This document shows positions 41,354 to 49,337 of a stretch of 64,000 bases of DNA, in pieces. A program made the translations under genes and the position numbers. The notes below the pieces were generated by a model, which was given only the letters and a program-made list of their open reading frames with translations, was not told where the DNA came from and searched no databases. This DNA is from Salinispora mooreana (GTDB lineage: Bacteria; Actinomycetota; Actinomycetes; Mycobacteriales; Micromonosporaceae), in NCBI RefSeq assembly GCF_000379065.1, contig NZ_KB900614.1:518421-582420 (forward strand), given 5' to 3'. Position 1 is the first letter of the stretch. Each line of letters starts with the position of its first letter.

Positions 41354-42019
41354 CGCCTTCGGAGTGAATTCGGGGCCCCGCCGGTCGGCGCGGCCCCGTC
41401 CGTCAGCGACCGTTTCCCCGCCGCTGGGTCAACACCAGCGGCGGGGCGGTCGCCCCGGTCGCCCAGCGCGCGATCGGGGTCGCACCGGTCCGTGGCGGTG
41501 CGCGCCAGCCCAGCCCGGCAGGCCGCTGAGACAGCCCCCAACCGGGCCCGGCGACGAGCCGAACGACTCGGCGGCCCGTTGGCGTGGCACCGCTGCATCG
41601 TCGTCAACGCGCTCCGGTAGCTGCCCGCTCGGTGTCTCGCCCGGCACGCTGCCGCCAAGCCACCGCTGGTTCTTGGGCAACTCGTGGTGGCCCGGCCGGC
41701 AGTGCCCGTCCTGGGCGCAGCCGCGCTCGGCCTCCCCGTGCGCCATCCAGGTCTCCTCACCCTCGCCGTCGCCCACCGGCGCTGCCCCGGCGTGCCCTGT
41801 CACCGTACTGGCCGGGGCCGACGGGCGGTGCGGCACGCGTACCAGGTCACAGTTGGAATCGACGCGAATCACCGAGCTCGGGCGCACCGACCGGGTGATA
41901 CGCGTCACCGAAGGCGGGCGCGACCGACGCCAGACCTGCGGGAAAGGCTGACCGTGACCGCCGCGCAGGCCCGCTCACCCGACCCAACATCGCCGATAGC
42001 GACGTGTCAGGCTAGGGCG
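41354..42019. other. Low-information interval with a possible leftward ORF
   Basis: About 666 bases between the anchored protein gene and fasR. Apart from one leftward frame (41429-41908, listed separately) I see no convincing gene, terminator or promoter. GC-rich throughout, with several open frames on both strands, as expected at this GC content. Confidence 0.4.
41429..41908 (-). CDS. Possible leftward hypothetical protein
   Basis: A 159-residue frame with a GTG start at 41908, divergent from fasR. Third codon positions are mostly G or C and first and second positions look coding over roughly the first 110 codons, and it has stretches such as HCRPGHHELPKNQRWLGGSV. The C-terminal part turns Arg- and Pro-rich, so it may be truncated or frameshifted. 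No family recognised and no clear ribosome binding site. It may equally be chance. Confidence 0.3.
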   Translation of the reverse strand: MTRITRSVRPSSVIRVDSNCDLVRVPHRPSAPASTVTGHAGAAPVGDGEGEETWMAHGEAERGCAQDGHCRPGHHELPKNQRWLGGSVPGETPSGQLPERVDDDAAVPRQRAAESFGSSPGPVGGCLSGLPGWAGAHRHGPVRPRSRAGRPGRPPRRWC

Positions 42020-43246
42020 GTGAACGAGCCGGGAACCGAGCTGGCGGCCACGTTGCGCCGGATCGAGCGGGCGGCGGGAGTGCTCGCCACCGCCAGCGTG
42101 GCGCGGATGGACGAGACACTGCCCTGGTTCCGCGAGCTCCCGGCCGACCAACGCTCCTGGGTCATGTTGGTGGCGCAGGCTGGTGCCCGCTCCCTGGTGC
42201 AGTGGCTGCGCACCGGCGGCGGCACCGCGGACAGCACCCAGGAGGTCTCCGACGAGGTCTTCGCAACCGCACCGCAGGCCCTGGCCCGCTCCATCAGCCT
42301 CCAGCAGACGGTAGCCCTGATCAAGGTGACCATCGACGTGGTGGAGGAACGAGTCCCGACCCTCGCCGCTCCCGGCGAGGAGCAGCAGCTGCGGGATGTG
42401 GTGCTACGCTACTCCCGGGAGATCGCGTTCGCCGCCGCCCGGGTGTACGCGCGGGCCGCCGAGTCGCGGGGCTCCTGGGACGCCCGACTCCAGGCCCTAC
42501 TGGTTGACGCGCTGCTGCGTGGCGACTCACCAGACGTGTTGGCCAGCCGGGCGGCGGCGCTGGGCTGGGCGGACGCGCCCCCGGTCGCGGTAGCGGTGGG
42601 CCGCTCCCCGGGCGGGGAGGTCTCTGCCGTGCTGCACACCGTCTACCGACTGGCCCGACGAATCGGCGCCGAGGTGATCGGCGGCGTGCACGGCGACCGC
42701 CTGGTCATCGTGCTCGGTGGGGTGGCCGATCCGGTGGCCGCCACCGGCAAGCTGCTCGACGCCTTCGGTACCGGCCCGGTCGTGGTAGGCCCGGCCGTGC
42801 CGAGCCTGGACGAGGCCACCGACTCCGCCCGGGCCGCCCTCGCCGGCTTCCGGGCCGCCCCTGCCTGGCCGGCCGCGCCCCGACCGGTGCCCGCCGCCGA
42901 CCTGTTACCGGAGCGGGCGCTCGCCGGAGATGCCGAGGCCCGCCGCCGGCTGCGGCACGACGTGTACGCCCCGCTGGTCCGCTCCGGCGGGGAGCTGCTG
43001 GAGACGCTGGATGCCTTCTTCACCGCCAGCGGCACCCTGGAAAGCGCAGCCCGGGCGCTCTTCGTGCACCCGAACACGGTGCGGTACCGGCTGCGCCGGG
43101 TGGCGGAGGTGACCGGGCTCTCTCCCCTCGCGGCACGGGACGCGTACGCGCTCCGGGTGGCGCTCACCGTCGGCCGACTCGACCCGGTAGTCGCCCTGAC
43201 GCCGAATCGGACAACAAGCCCGGCTACTCCCAGAGCAGGGCAATAG
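42020..43246 (+). CDS. fasR: PucR-type regulator of fatty acid synthesis (FasR-like)
   Basis: A 408-residue protein upstream of fabD, matching the S. coelicolor FasR / mycobacterial Rv2242 position and architecture. Residues about 15-120: ELAATLRRIERAAGVLATAS, MDETLPWFRELPADQRSWVM. The C-terminal HTH is DAFFTASGTLESAARALFVH, then NTVRYRLRRVAEVTGL. FasR binds upstream of fabD and controls fatty acid genes in S. coelicolor. Start taken at GTG 42020; GTG 41954 would add 22 residues. Stop lies just upstream of the fabD promoter. Confidence 0.83.
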   Translation: MNEPGTELAATLRRIERAAGVLATASVARMDETLPWFRELPADQRSWVMLVAQAGARSLVQWLRTGGGTADSTQEVSDEVFATAPQALARSISLQQTVALIKVTIDVVEERVPTLAAPGEEQQLRDVVLRYSREIAFAAARVYARAAESRGSWDARLQALLVDALLRGDSPDVLASRAAALGWADAPPVAVAVGRSPGGEVSAVLHTVYRLARRIGAEVIGGVHGDRLVIVLGGVADPVAATGKLLDAFGTGPVVVGPAVPSLDEATDSARAALAGFRAAPAWPAAPRPVPAADLLPERALAGDAEARRRLRHDVYAPLVRSGGELLETLDAFFTASGTLESAARALFVHPNTVRYRLRRVAEVTGLSPLAARDAYALRVALTVGRLDPVVALTPNRTTSPATPRAGQ

Positions 43247-43264
43247 GCTGACCGCATCGGTGGG

Positions 43265-43296
43265 CCTTTGTAGGATTCCTCCAAAGGTTCTAGTGT
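43265..43296 (+). promoter_or_regulatory. fabD promoter overlapping a 23-base palindrome
   Basis: A near-perfect 23-base palindrome (43265-43287), arms CCTTTGTAGGA and TCCTCCAAAGG around one central T, has one mismatched pair. It covers the -35 box TTGTAG (43268-43273) and most of the 17-base spacer; the -10 box is TAGTGT (43291-43296), about 56 bases before the fabD start. This is a good candidate for FasR binding. Confidence 0.7.
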
Positions 43297-43351
43297 GGTT
43301 TGGTGCAAGGCGACACAGCGCCACCCGCACGGATCCGGGAGAGTCATACCC

Positions 43352-44521
43352 GTGCTTGCTGTACTCTCCCCCGGCCAGGGTTCACAGAAGCCCGGCTTCC
43401 TGACCCCTTGGCTCGACCTACCCGGCACCGAGGCGCGGTTGCGCTGGTGGTCCGCGCTCGCCGGGGTTGACCTGGTGCACCTCGGCACGACCGCGGACGC
43501 TGACGAAATCAAGGACACCGCCCGCACCCAGCCGCTGCTCGTCGCGGCGGCGCTGCTCGCCGCCGAGCAGCTGCCGATGCACGAGGTCACACTCACCGCC
43601 GGCCACAGCGTCGGCGAGCTGGGCGCGACCTCGCTCGCCGGAGTGCTCACGCCAGAGGCCGCGATCACCCTGGCCGCCGTCCGGGGGCGCGAGATGGCAG
43701 CCGCCTGCGCGCTGGAACCGACCGGGATGGCCGCACTACTCGGGGGCGACCCCGAGGGGGTGCTCGCCGCCATCGAGAAGCACGGGCTACACCCGGCCAA
43801 CCGCAACGGCGCCGGCCAGGTCGTGGCTGCCGGCTCCCTTGGTGGGCTGGAGAAACTCGCCGCTGAGCCCCCCGCCCGGGCCCGCGTCCGCCAGCTACAG
43901 GTGGCCGGTGCCTTCCACACGCCGTACATGGCCCCGGCAGAGGCCGCCCTGGCCGCCGTGGCTGCCGGCGTCACCCCCACTGACCCGACTCACATCCTGC
44001 TGTCAAACCTCGACGGTGCCGCCGTGAACCACGGCCGGGAGATGGTGCAGCGGCTGATCCGCCAGGTCACCGCCCCGGTCCGTTGGGACCTGTGCCTGCG
44101 CACCCTCGCCGACCTCGGCGTGACCGGGGTGATTGAGCTACCCCCGGCCGGCACCCTCGCCGGCCTGGTCAAGCGGGAGCTGAAGGGCGAGGCCACCCCC
44201 GAGATCGTCACCCTCAACACCCCGGACGACCTGCCCGCTGCGCGAGATCTGATCGCCCGGCACAGCGGCCTCGGTGGCCACGAGCCGAGCATCCAGTTCC
44301 GGGTCGTGGTCTCCCCCGCCGCCGGCACCTTCGCCCCCGCTGACGAGCTGGCCGAGGGCGTTGACCTGCGCGCCGGTCAGATCATTGGCCACGTCGCCAC
44401 CCGACAGGGCTCGGTCGAGGTCACCGCCCACCACAGCGGACTGCTCACCGAATGGCTCGCCCACCACGACGACCCGGTTGCCCCGGGCCAGCCGCTGGCC
44501 CGAATCGGTGGCCACACATGA
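43352..44521 (+). CDS. fabD: Malonyl-CoA:ACP transacylase with C-terminal biotinyl/lipoyl-like domain
   Basis: A 389-residue protein. Residues 1 to about 305 are FabD: LSPGQGSQKPGF, the nucleophile elbow GHSVGE (Ser86) and catalytic His189 in GAFHTPYM. It moves malonyl from CoA to ACP. Typical FabD is about 310 residues; this one has about 85 more. Residues about 318-387 read like a biotin-carboxyl-carrier or lipoyl fold: VVVSPAAGTFAPADELAEG, then DLRAGQIIGHVATRQG and GLLTEWLAHHDDPVAPGQPL. The attachment Met-Lys-Met or Asp-Lys-Ala is absent (VEVTAHHSG instead). GTG start after GGGAGAG. Confidence 0.92.
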   Translation: MLAVLSPGQGSQKPGFLTPWLDLPGTEARLRWWSALAGVDLVHLGTTADADEIKDTARTQPLLVAAALLAAEQLPMHEVTLTAGHSVGELGATSLAGVLTPEAAITLAAVRGREMAAACALEPTGMAALLGGDPEGVLAAIEKHGLHPANRNGAGQVVAAGSLGGLEKLAAEPPARARVRQLQVAGAFHTPYMAPAEAALAAVAAGVTPTDPTHILLSNLDGAAVNHGREMVQRLIRQVTAPVRWDLCLRTLADLGVTGVIELPPAGTLAGLVKRELKGEATPEIVTLNTPDDLPAARDLIARHSGLGGHEPSIQFRVVVSPAAGTFAPADELAEGVDLRAGQIIGHVATRQGSVEVTAHHSGLLTEWLAHHDDPVAPGQPLARIGGHT

Positions 44522-44561
44522 CATTGCGGTACCCATGGCCGCATAGGGAAGGACAGCCTTG

Positions 44562-45506
44562 ATGACGGGCAGCCGGATCGTTGCGCTCGGCCACTACCAG
44601 CCATCCCGGGTGGTGACCAACAACGAGATCGCCCAGCTGGTGGAGACCAGCGACGAGTGGATCCGCGACCGGGTCGGCATCGCCACCCGCCGGATCGCCG
44701 ACGGCGAGACGGTCACCGACATGGCCGCCGCCGCCGCTGGCAAGGCGCTGGCCGGTTCCGGCCTGACCGCCGCCGACATCGACCTCGTCGTGGTCGCCAC
44801 CTGCACCGCGGTCGATCGCAGCCCGAACGTCGCCTCCCAGGTCGCGGCCCGGCTCGGCATCACCGCGCCCGGCGCGTACGACCTCAACACCGCCTGCTCC
44901 GGCTTCGCGTACGCCCTCGGCACCGTTGACCACGCGGTCCGGGCCGGCGCGGCGCGGAACGCCATCGTCATCGGCGCGGAGAAGCTCTCCGACTTCACCG
45001 ACTGGACGGACCGTTCGACCTGCATCATCTTTGGCGATGGAGCGGGGGCCGCGGTGGTCACCGCCACCGGGGCGGATGAGCCGGCCGGCATCGGCCCGGT
45101 GGTGTGGGGCTCGGTGCCGGAGCGCGGCGACGCGGTCCGGATCGAGGGATGGCGCCCGTACGTGCGGCAGGAGGGACAGACCGTCTTCCGCTGGGCCACC
45201 ACCGCGCTGGCGCCGCTCGCACTCCAGGCATGTGAGCGGGCCGGGGTCGCCCCGTCGGAGCTGGCGGCGTTCGTGCCGCACCAGGCCAACACCCGCATCA
45301 TCGACGGCATCGTCAAGCGCCTCGGCATCCCGCAGGCGATCGTCGCCAAGGACCTGGTCGAATCCGGAAACACCTCGGCGGCGAGCATTCCCCTGGCCCT
45401 GTCGAAGCTGATGGAACGGCGTGAGGTGCCCTCCGGCGCGCCAGTGCTGCTGTTCGGCTTCGGCGGTGGCCTGACCTATGCCGGTCAGGTCATCCGCTGC
45501 CCCTGA
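44562..45506 (+). CDS. fabH: 3-oxoacyl-ACP synthase III
   Basis: A 314-residue KAS III that condenses acyl-CoA with malonyl-ACP to start fatty acid chains. Catalytic triad: Cys112 (NTACSGFAYA), His240 (PHQANTRI) and Asn270 (ESGNTSAAS), at the usual positions. The GFGGGLTYA end is typical. A TTG one codon upstream is an alternative start. It follows fabD by 40 bases in one operon. Substrate preference, often branched primers in actinobacteria, cannot be read from the sequence. Confidence 0.97.
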   Translation: MTGSRIVALGHYQPSRVVTNNEIAQLVETSDEWIRDRVGIATRRIADGETVTDMAAAAAGKALAGSGLTAADIDLVVVATCTAVDRSPNVASQVAARLGITAPGAYDLNTACSGFAYALGTVDHAVRAGAARNAIVIGAEKLSDFTDWTDRSTCIIFGDGAGAAVVTATGADEPAGIGPVVWGSVPERGDAVRIEGWRPYVRQEGQTVFRWATTALAPLALQACERAGVAPSELAAFVPHQANTRIIDGIVKRLGIPQAIVAKDLVESGNTSAASIPLALSKLMERREVPSGAPVLLFGFGGGLTYAGQVIRCP

Positions 45507-45511
45507 GACCC

Positions 45512-45551
45512 GGCGTGCCTCGCCACGCCACCCTTCGCCACCGTGGCGAAG
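45512..45551 (+). promoter_or_regulatory. Two hairpins in the fabH-acpP gap
   Basis: GGCGTG/CACGCC (45512-45529) and the 8-base hairpin CTTCGCCA/TGGCGAAG (45533-45551, loop CCG) fill the gap before acpP. Possible processing or attenuation sites that raise ACP expression relative to its neighbours. Confidence 0.5.
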
Positions 45552-45578
45552 CAACCCCGATGAGAGGAACCAACAGCA

Positions 45579-45818
45579 ATGACCCGTGACGAGATCACCA
45601 CCGGCCTCGCCGAGATCCTCGAAGAGGTTGCCGGGGTGACCCCGGACGACGTGGCCGAGGGGAAGTCCTTCACCGACGACCTGGATGTCGACTCGCTGTC
45701 GATGGTGGAGGTCGTGGTGGCCGCCGAAGAGAAGTTCGGCGTCAAGATCCCGGACAACGAGGTGCAGAACCTGAAGACGGTCGGGGACGCCGTCAGCTAC
45801 ATCGAGGCGCAGTCCTGA
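45579..45818 (+). CDS. acpP: Acyl carrier protein
   Basis: A 79-residue acidic carrier. Ser39 in DVDSLSMVEV takes the 4'-phosphopantetheine arm. Helices fit the four-helix fold: MTRDEITTGLAEILEEVAGV, DSLSMVEVVVAAEEKFG, VKIPDNEVQNLKTVGD and an end with SYIEAQS. It lies 72 bases after fabH and two bases before fabF. It carries the growing chain in type II fatty acid synthesis. Confidence 0.97.
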   Translation: MTRDEITTGLAEILEEVAGVTPDDVAEGKSFTDDLDVDSLSMVEVVVAAEEKFGVKIPDNEVQNLKTVGDAVSYIEAQS

Positions 45819-45820
45819 CC

Positions 45821-47047
45821 ATGACCCACACTGACGTCGTCGTCACCGGTCTCGGCGCGACCACCCCGCTGGGCGGGGACGTCGCGTCAACCTGGGACGC
45901 CATGCTCAATGGCCAGTCCGGGGTGAGCGCGCTCACCCCGGACTGGGCCGAGCAGCTACCGGTCCGGATCGCAGCCCAGCTCGCGGTCGACCCGGCTGAG
46001 CTGCTGGACCGGGTCAAGTTGCGCCGGCTGGACCGCTCCGAGGCGATCGCGATCATCGCCACGAACCAGGCTTGGGCGGATGCCGGTCTCGCCGATTCCG
46101 GGCTGGACCCGGAGCGGCTCGGCGTCAGCGTCGGCTCGGGCATCGGCGGCGCACTGACCCTGCTCGCCCAGGACGACATCCTGGAGGCCTCCGGCCCGCG
46201 GCGGGTCTCCCCGCACACCATTCCGATGCTGATGCCGAATGGCCCCGCCGCCTGGGTCGGCCTCGAGCTGGGCGCCCGTGCGGGCGTGCACTGCGTGGCC
46301 AGCGCCTGCGCCACCGGCGCAGAGGCGATCACCCTCGGCATGGACATGATCCGTGCCGGGCGCGCCGATGTGGTGGTGGCCGGTGGCACCGAGGCGGTCA
46401 TCCACCAGCTGCCGATCGCTGGCTTCTCCTCGATGCGGGCGATGTCCACCCGCAACGACGAGCCGGAGAAGGCCTCTCGCCCCTGGGACAAGGCCCGCGA
46501 CGGCTTCGTGCTCGGCGAGGGTGCCGGGGCGATCGTGCTGGAGCGCGCCGACCACGCCGCGGCCCGCGGCGCCCGGGTGTATGCACGGCTCGCCGGTGCC
46601 GGAATAACCTCCGACGGCTACGACATCGTTCAGCCACACCCGGAGGGCGCCGGCGCGGTCCGGGCCATCACGAAAGCGATCGCCGACGCGGACATCGACC
46701 GGCGCGAAATCGTGCACGTCAATGCCCACGCCACCTCAACCCCAGTCGGCGACCTGGCCGAGATCAAGGCACTGCGCCAGGCACTGGGTGACCACCCCGT
46801 CCTGACGGCGACAAAGTCGATGTCCGGGCACCTGCTCGGCGCGTCCGGCGCGCTGGAGTCGATCGCCACGATCCTGGCGATTCGGAATGGTGTGGTACCG
46901 CCCACGATCAACCTGGACGACCCGGACGACGGTCTCGACCTGGATGTGGCCGCCAACAAGGCGCGCCACCTGGAGATCCCCGCTGCGCTGAACAACTCCT
47001 TCGGCTTTGGCGGGCACAACGTGGCTCTCGTCTTCACGCGGGCCTGA
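45821..47047 (+). CDS. fabF: 3-oxoacyl-ACP synthase II
   Basis: A 408-residue elongating condensing enzyme. Cys163 in VASACATGAEAI is the nucleophile; the two His are in VNAHATSTPVGD and KSMSGHLLGASGA; Lys in ATKSMSG. DTDVVVTGLGATTPLG-like start and the NSFGFGGHNVALVF end are standard. ATG two bases after the acpP stop. In mycobacteria this slot holds kasA and kasB; here there is only one gene. Confidence 0.97.
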   Translation: MTHTDVVVTGLGATTPLGGDVASTWDAMLNGQSGVSALTPDWAEQLPVRIAAQLAVDPAELLDRVKLRRLDRSEAIAIIATNQAWADAGLADSGLDPERLGVSVGSGIGGALTLLAQDDILEASGPRRVSPHTIPMLMPNGPAAWVGLELGARAGVHCVASACATGAEAITLGMDMIRAGRADVVVAGGTEAVIHQLPIAGFSSMRAMSTRNDEPEKASRPWDKARDGFVLGEGAGAIVLERADHAAARGARVYARLAGAGITSDGYDIVQPHPEGAGAVRAITKAIADADIDRREIVHVNAHATSTPVGDLAEIKALRQALGDHPVLTATKSMSGHLLGASGALESIATILAIRNGVVPPTINLDDPDDGLDLDVAANKARHLEIPAALNNSFGFGGHNVALVFTRA

Positions 47048-47069
47048 GACCACAGCCTTGGAGGCTCAC

Positions 47070-48494
47070 GTGACCACCACTGTTGCCGGCCCCGAAACGT
47101 CTACCGTGGATTATCGGGATCCGGAGCTGCGGCTCCGGTCCCTGTTCGACGCGGGCACGCTCCGCCTACTCGCCCCACGCGACACCTCCGGTGTGCTCTG
47201 CGCCCGCGGTGAGATCGAGGGCACCCCGGCCATCGCATACGCGACCGACGCCACGAAGATGGGCGGCGCGATGGGCGTTGACGGTTGCCGACACATCGTC
47301 GACGCGATTGACACCGCCGTCCGGGAGCGGGTGCCCGTACTCGGGATCTGGCACTCCGGCGGAGCCCGACTCGCCGAGGGCGTGGTCGCGCTCGACGCGG
47401 TCGGTCAGGTCTTCGCCGCCATGGTCCGCGCCTCCGGTCGGGTACCACAGATCTCCGTCGTGCTCGGTCCCGCCGCGGGGGGCGCCGCCTACGGGCCGGC
47501 GCTCACCGACATCGTGGTGATGAGCGGCGCCGGCCGGATCTTCGTGACCGGCCCGGAGGTCGTCCGCAGCGTCACCGGCGAGCAGGTCGACATGGCCCGC
47601 CTCGGTGGCCCCGAACCGCACGGCCGGCGCTCCGGCGTCGTACACGTGACGTGCCGGGACGACGAGGAGGCGCTGGCCCAGTCACGTCGGCTCGCGGCCC
47701 TCCTCGGTCACCAGGGCCGACTCTGCCCCGACGATGTACCGGTCACCGCCGAGGACGGGCACGACCTGGCCGCGAAGATGCCGGCCGAGGCGAACCGGGC
47801 GTACGACGTCAAGCCGGTGGTCAAGGCGCTGCTCGACGCGCCCGGTGTCGAGCTGCACGCCAAGTGGGCCCCGAACATCGTCACCAGCCTGGGGCGGTTC
47901 GCCGGCCGGACGGTCGGAGTGATCGCCAACAACCCGCTGCGGCTCGGCGGCTGCCTCGACGCGTCCAGCGCCGAGAAGGCGGCCCGCTTCGTGCGGATGT
48001 GCGACTCGCTCGGCGTACCGCTGATCGTGCTCGTTGACGTCCCCGGTTACCTGCCCGGTCTGGGCCAGGAGTGGGACGGGGTGGTCCGGCGCGGAGCGAA
48101 GCTGCTGCACGCCTTCGCCGAGGCGGTCGTGCCACGGGTGACGCTGGTGACCCGCAAGGCGTACGGCGGCGCGTACATCGCGATGAACTCCCGCTCCCTT
48201 GGCGCGACCGCAGTCTTCGCCTGGCCGAATGCGGAGGTCGCGGTGATGGGCGCCAGCGCGGCGGTGAACATCCTGCACCGCAAGAAGCTGGCCGCCACCC
48301 CACCGGACAAGCGCGAGGCGCTGCGCGCCGAGCTGATCGAGGAGCAGATCCGGGTCGCGGGTGGGGTGAACCGGGCGTTGGAGATCGGTGTGGTCGACAA
48401 CGTCATCAAGCCGGCCGAGACCCGCCGACAGATTGCTGAGGCCCTCGCGGTGGCACCGGCCGGCCGCGGCGCGCACGGCAACATCCCGCTCTAG
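47070..48494 (+). CDS. accD: Acyl-CoA carboxylase beta subunit (AccD6-like)
   Basis: A 474-residue carboxyltransferase, GTG start at 47070 with GGAGG-like upstream bases. It moves CO2 from biotin to acetyl- or propionyl-CoA. N- and C-terminal crotonase-like halves are visible: VLGIWHSGGARLAEGV, GPAAGGAAYGPALTDIVVMS, then VLVDVPGYLPGLGQEWDG and LVTRKAYGGAYIAMNSRSLG. The position after fabF matches mycobacterial accD6, which supplies malonyl-CoA. The biotinylated alpha subunit is elsewhere. It is the last gene of the cluster. Confidence 0.93.
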   Translation: MTTTVAGPETSTVDYRDPELRLRSLFDAGTLRLLAPRDTSGVLCARGEIEGTPAIAYATDATKMGGAMGVDGCRHIVDAIDTAVRERVPVLGIWHSGGARLAEGVVALDAVGQVFAAMVRASGRVPQISVVLGPAAGGAAYGPALTDIVVMSGAGRIFVTGPEVVRSVTGEQVDMARLGGPEPHGRRSGVVHVTCRDDEEALAQSRRLAALLGHQGRLCPDDVPVTAEDGHDLAAKMPAEANRAYDVKPVVKALLDAPGVELHAKWAPNIVTSLGRFAGRTVGVIANNPLRLGGCLDASSAEKAARFVRMCDSLGVPLIVLVDVPGYLPGLGQEWDGVVRRGAKLLHAFAEAVVPRVTLVTRKAYGGAYIAMNSRSLGATAVFAWPNAEVAVMGASAAVNILHRKKLAATPPDKREALRAELIEEQIRVAGGVNRALEIGVVDNVIKPAETRRQIAEALAVAPAGRGAHGNIPL

Positions 48495-48507
48495 CGGACA
48501 TCCGCCG

Positions 48508-48542
48508 GCCCCCGGGCACCGCCGACCGCGGTGACCGGGGGC
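48508..48542 (+). terminator. Terminator of the fatty-acid operon
   Basis: Outer arms GCCCCCGG (48508-48515) and CCGGGGGC (48535-48542), inner arms ACCGC/GCGGT. Located 14 bases after the accD stop. Confidence 0.8.
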
Positions 48543-48629
48543 TGCGGTATAGCTCTATCCCGGTGGGTGGCCGGCACGCTGCACGGTGTCGGCCCACGTT
48601 ACAGTGTCGGTCCACGTTCGAGCCTAGGG

Positions 48630-49313
48630 ATGTGTACTGTGCTGCGTCATCGTCTACCGGCCGCACTGGCCGTTCTCGCCCTCCTGGTTCCGGCCGGCTG
48701 CGGCGCGGAGGAGGAGCCGGCGGACCCCGGCTCATCGGCTGGAAACTCCACCGTCGGCGAGCCCTGGTACGACGAGATCACCTCGGCCAGCGCCGCCGGT
48801 GCCGCCGGTGGCGCGGACGGGCCGTGCCCGCTGCCGGTCACCTTCCCGGTCGCCGAGGGTTGGCAGGCCAAAGCCGTCGAGTTGGACCCGGCGACCGCCG
48901 AGGATCCGGAGCTGGCCGCCGAGATCCTTGCCACGTTGGGCACCCGGGGTGGCGCCACCATACGATGCGAGGTGGACGGACGCGATCACCACGCCGGTTT
49001 CCTCCGGGTCTGGACCACCGAGCAGGGTGTCGCGCCCCGGGCAGCCCTGGACGCCTTCCTCGCCGACACGTCGCTCGAGCAGACCGCCGAGGCGCAGTTC
49101 CGCGACGTGACCGTCGGTGACCTCCCCGGTGTGGAGGCGACCTGGACCAGCCACAACGAACTGCTCGACGAGGCCCACCGGAGCTGGGCGGCGGCCATAC
49201 CGGCGGATGGGCAGTCCCTGCTGTTCACGGTCAATGAGGGTCTCATCGCCGAGGCATCCGATGTGCTGCCGGTGTATCGGTTGGCGGTACAGGGGCTACG
49301 AACGACGGGCTGA
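48630..49313 (+). CDS. Secreted lipoprotein, unknown function
   Basis: A 227-residue lipoprotein. Start ATG 48630 (alternative GTG 48639). Signal: RHRLPAALAVLALLVPAGC, with the lipobox Cys following PAG. After an acidic linker (EEEPADPGSS) is a domain with EGWQAKAVELDPA and later VGDLPGVEATWTSHNELLDE, two Cys (CPL and RCEV) that may pair. No ribosome binding site clear. Downstream and convergent lies the GH3 hexosaminidase gene. Resembles actinobacterial lipoproteins of unknown role. Confidence 0.75.
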   Translation: MCTVLRHRLPAALAVLALLVPAGCGAEEEPADPGSSAGNSTVGEPWYDEITSASAAGAAGGADGPCPLPVTFPVAEGWQAKAVELDPATAEDPELAAEILATLGTRGGATIRCEVDGRDHHAGFLRVWTTEQGVAPRAALDAFLADTSLEQTAEAQFRDVTVGDLPGVEATWTSHNELLDEAHRSWAAAIPADGQSLLFTVNEGLIAEASDVLPVYRLAVQGLRTTG

Positions 49314-49337
49314 CCGGCTGGGCCCCGGCCGGGTGAC

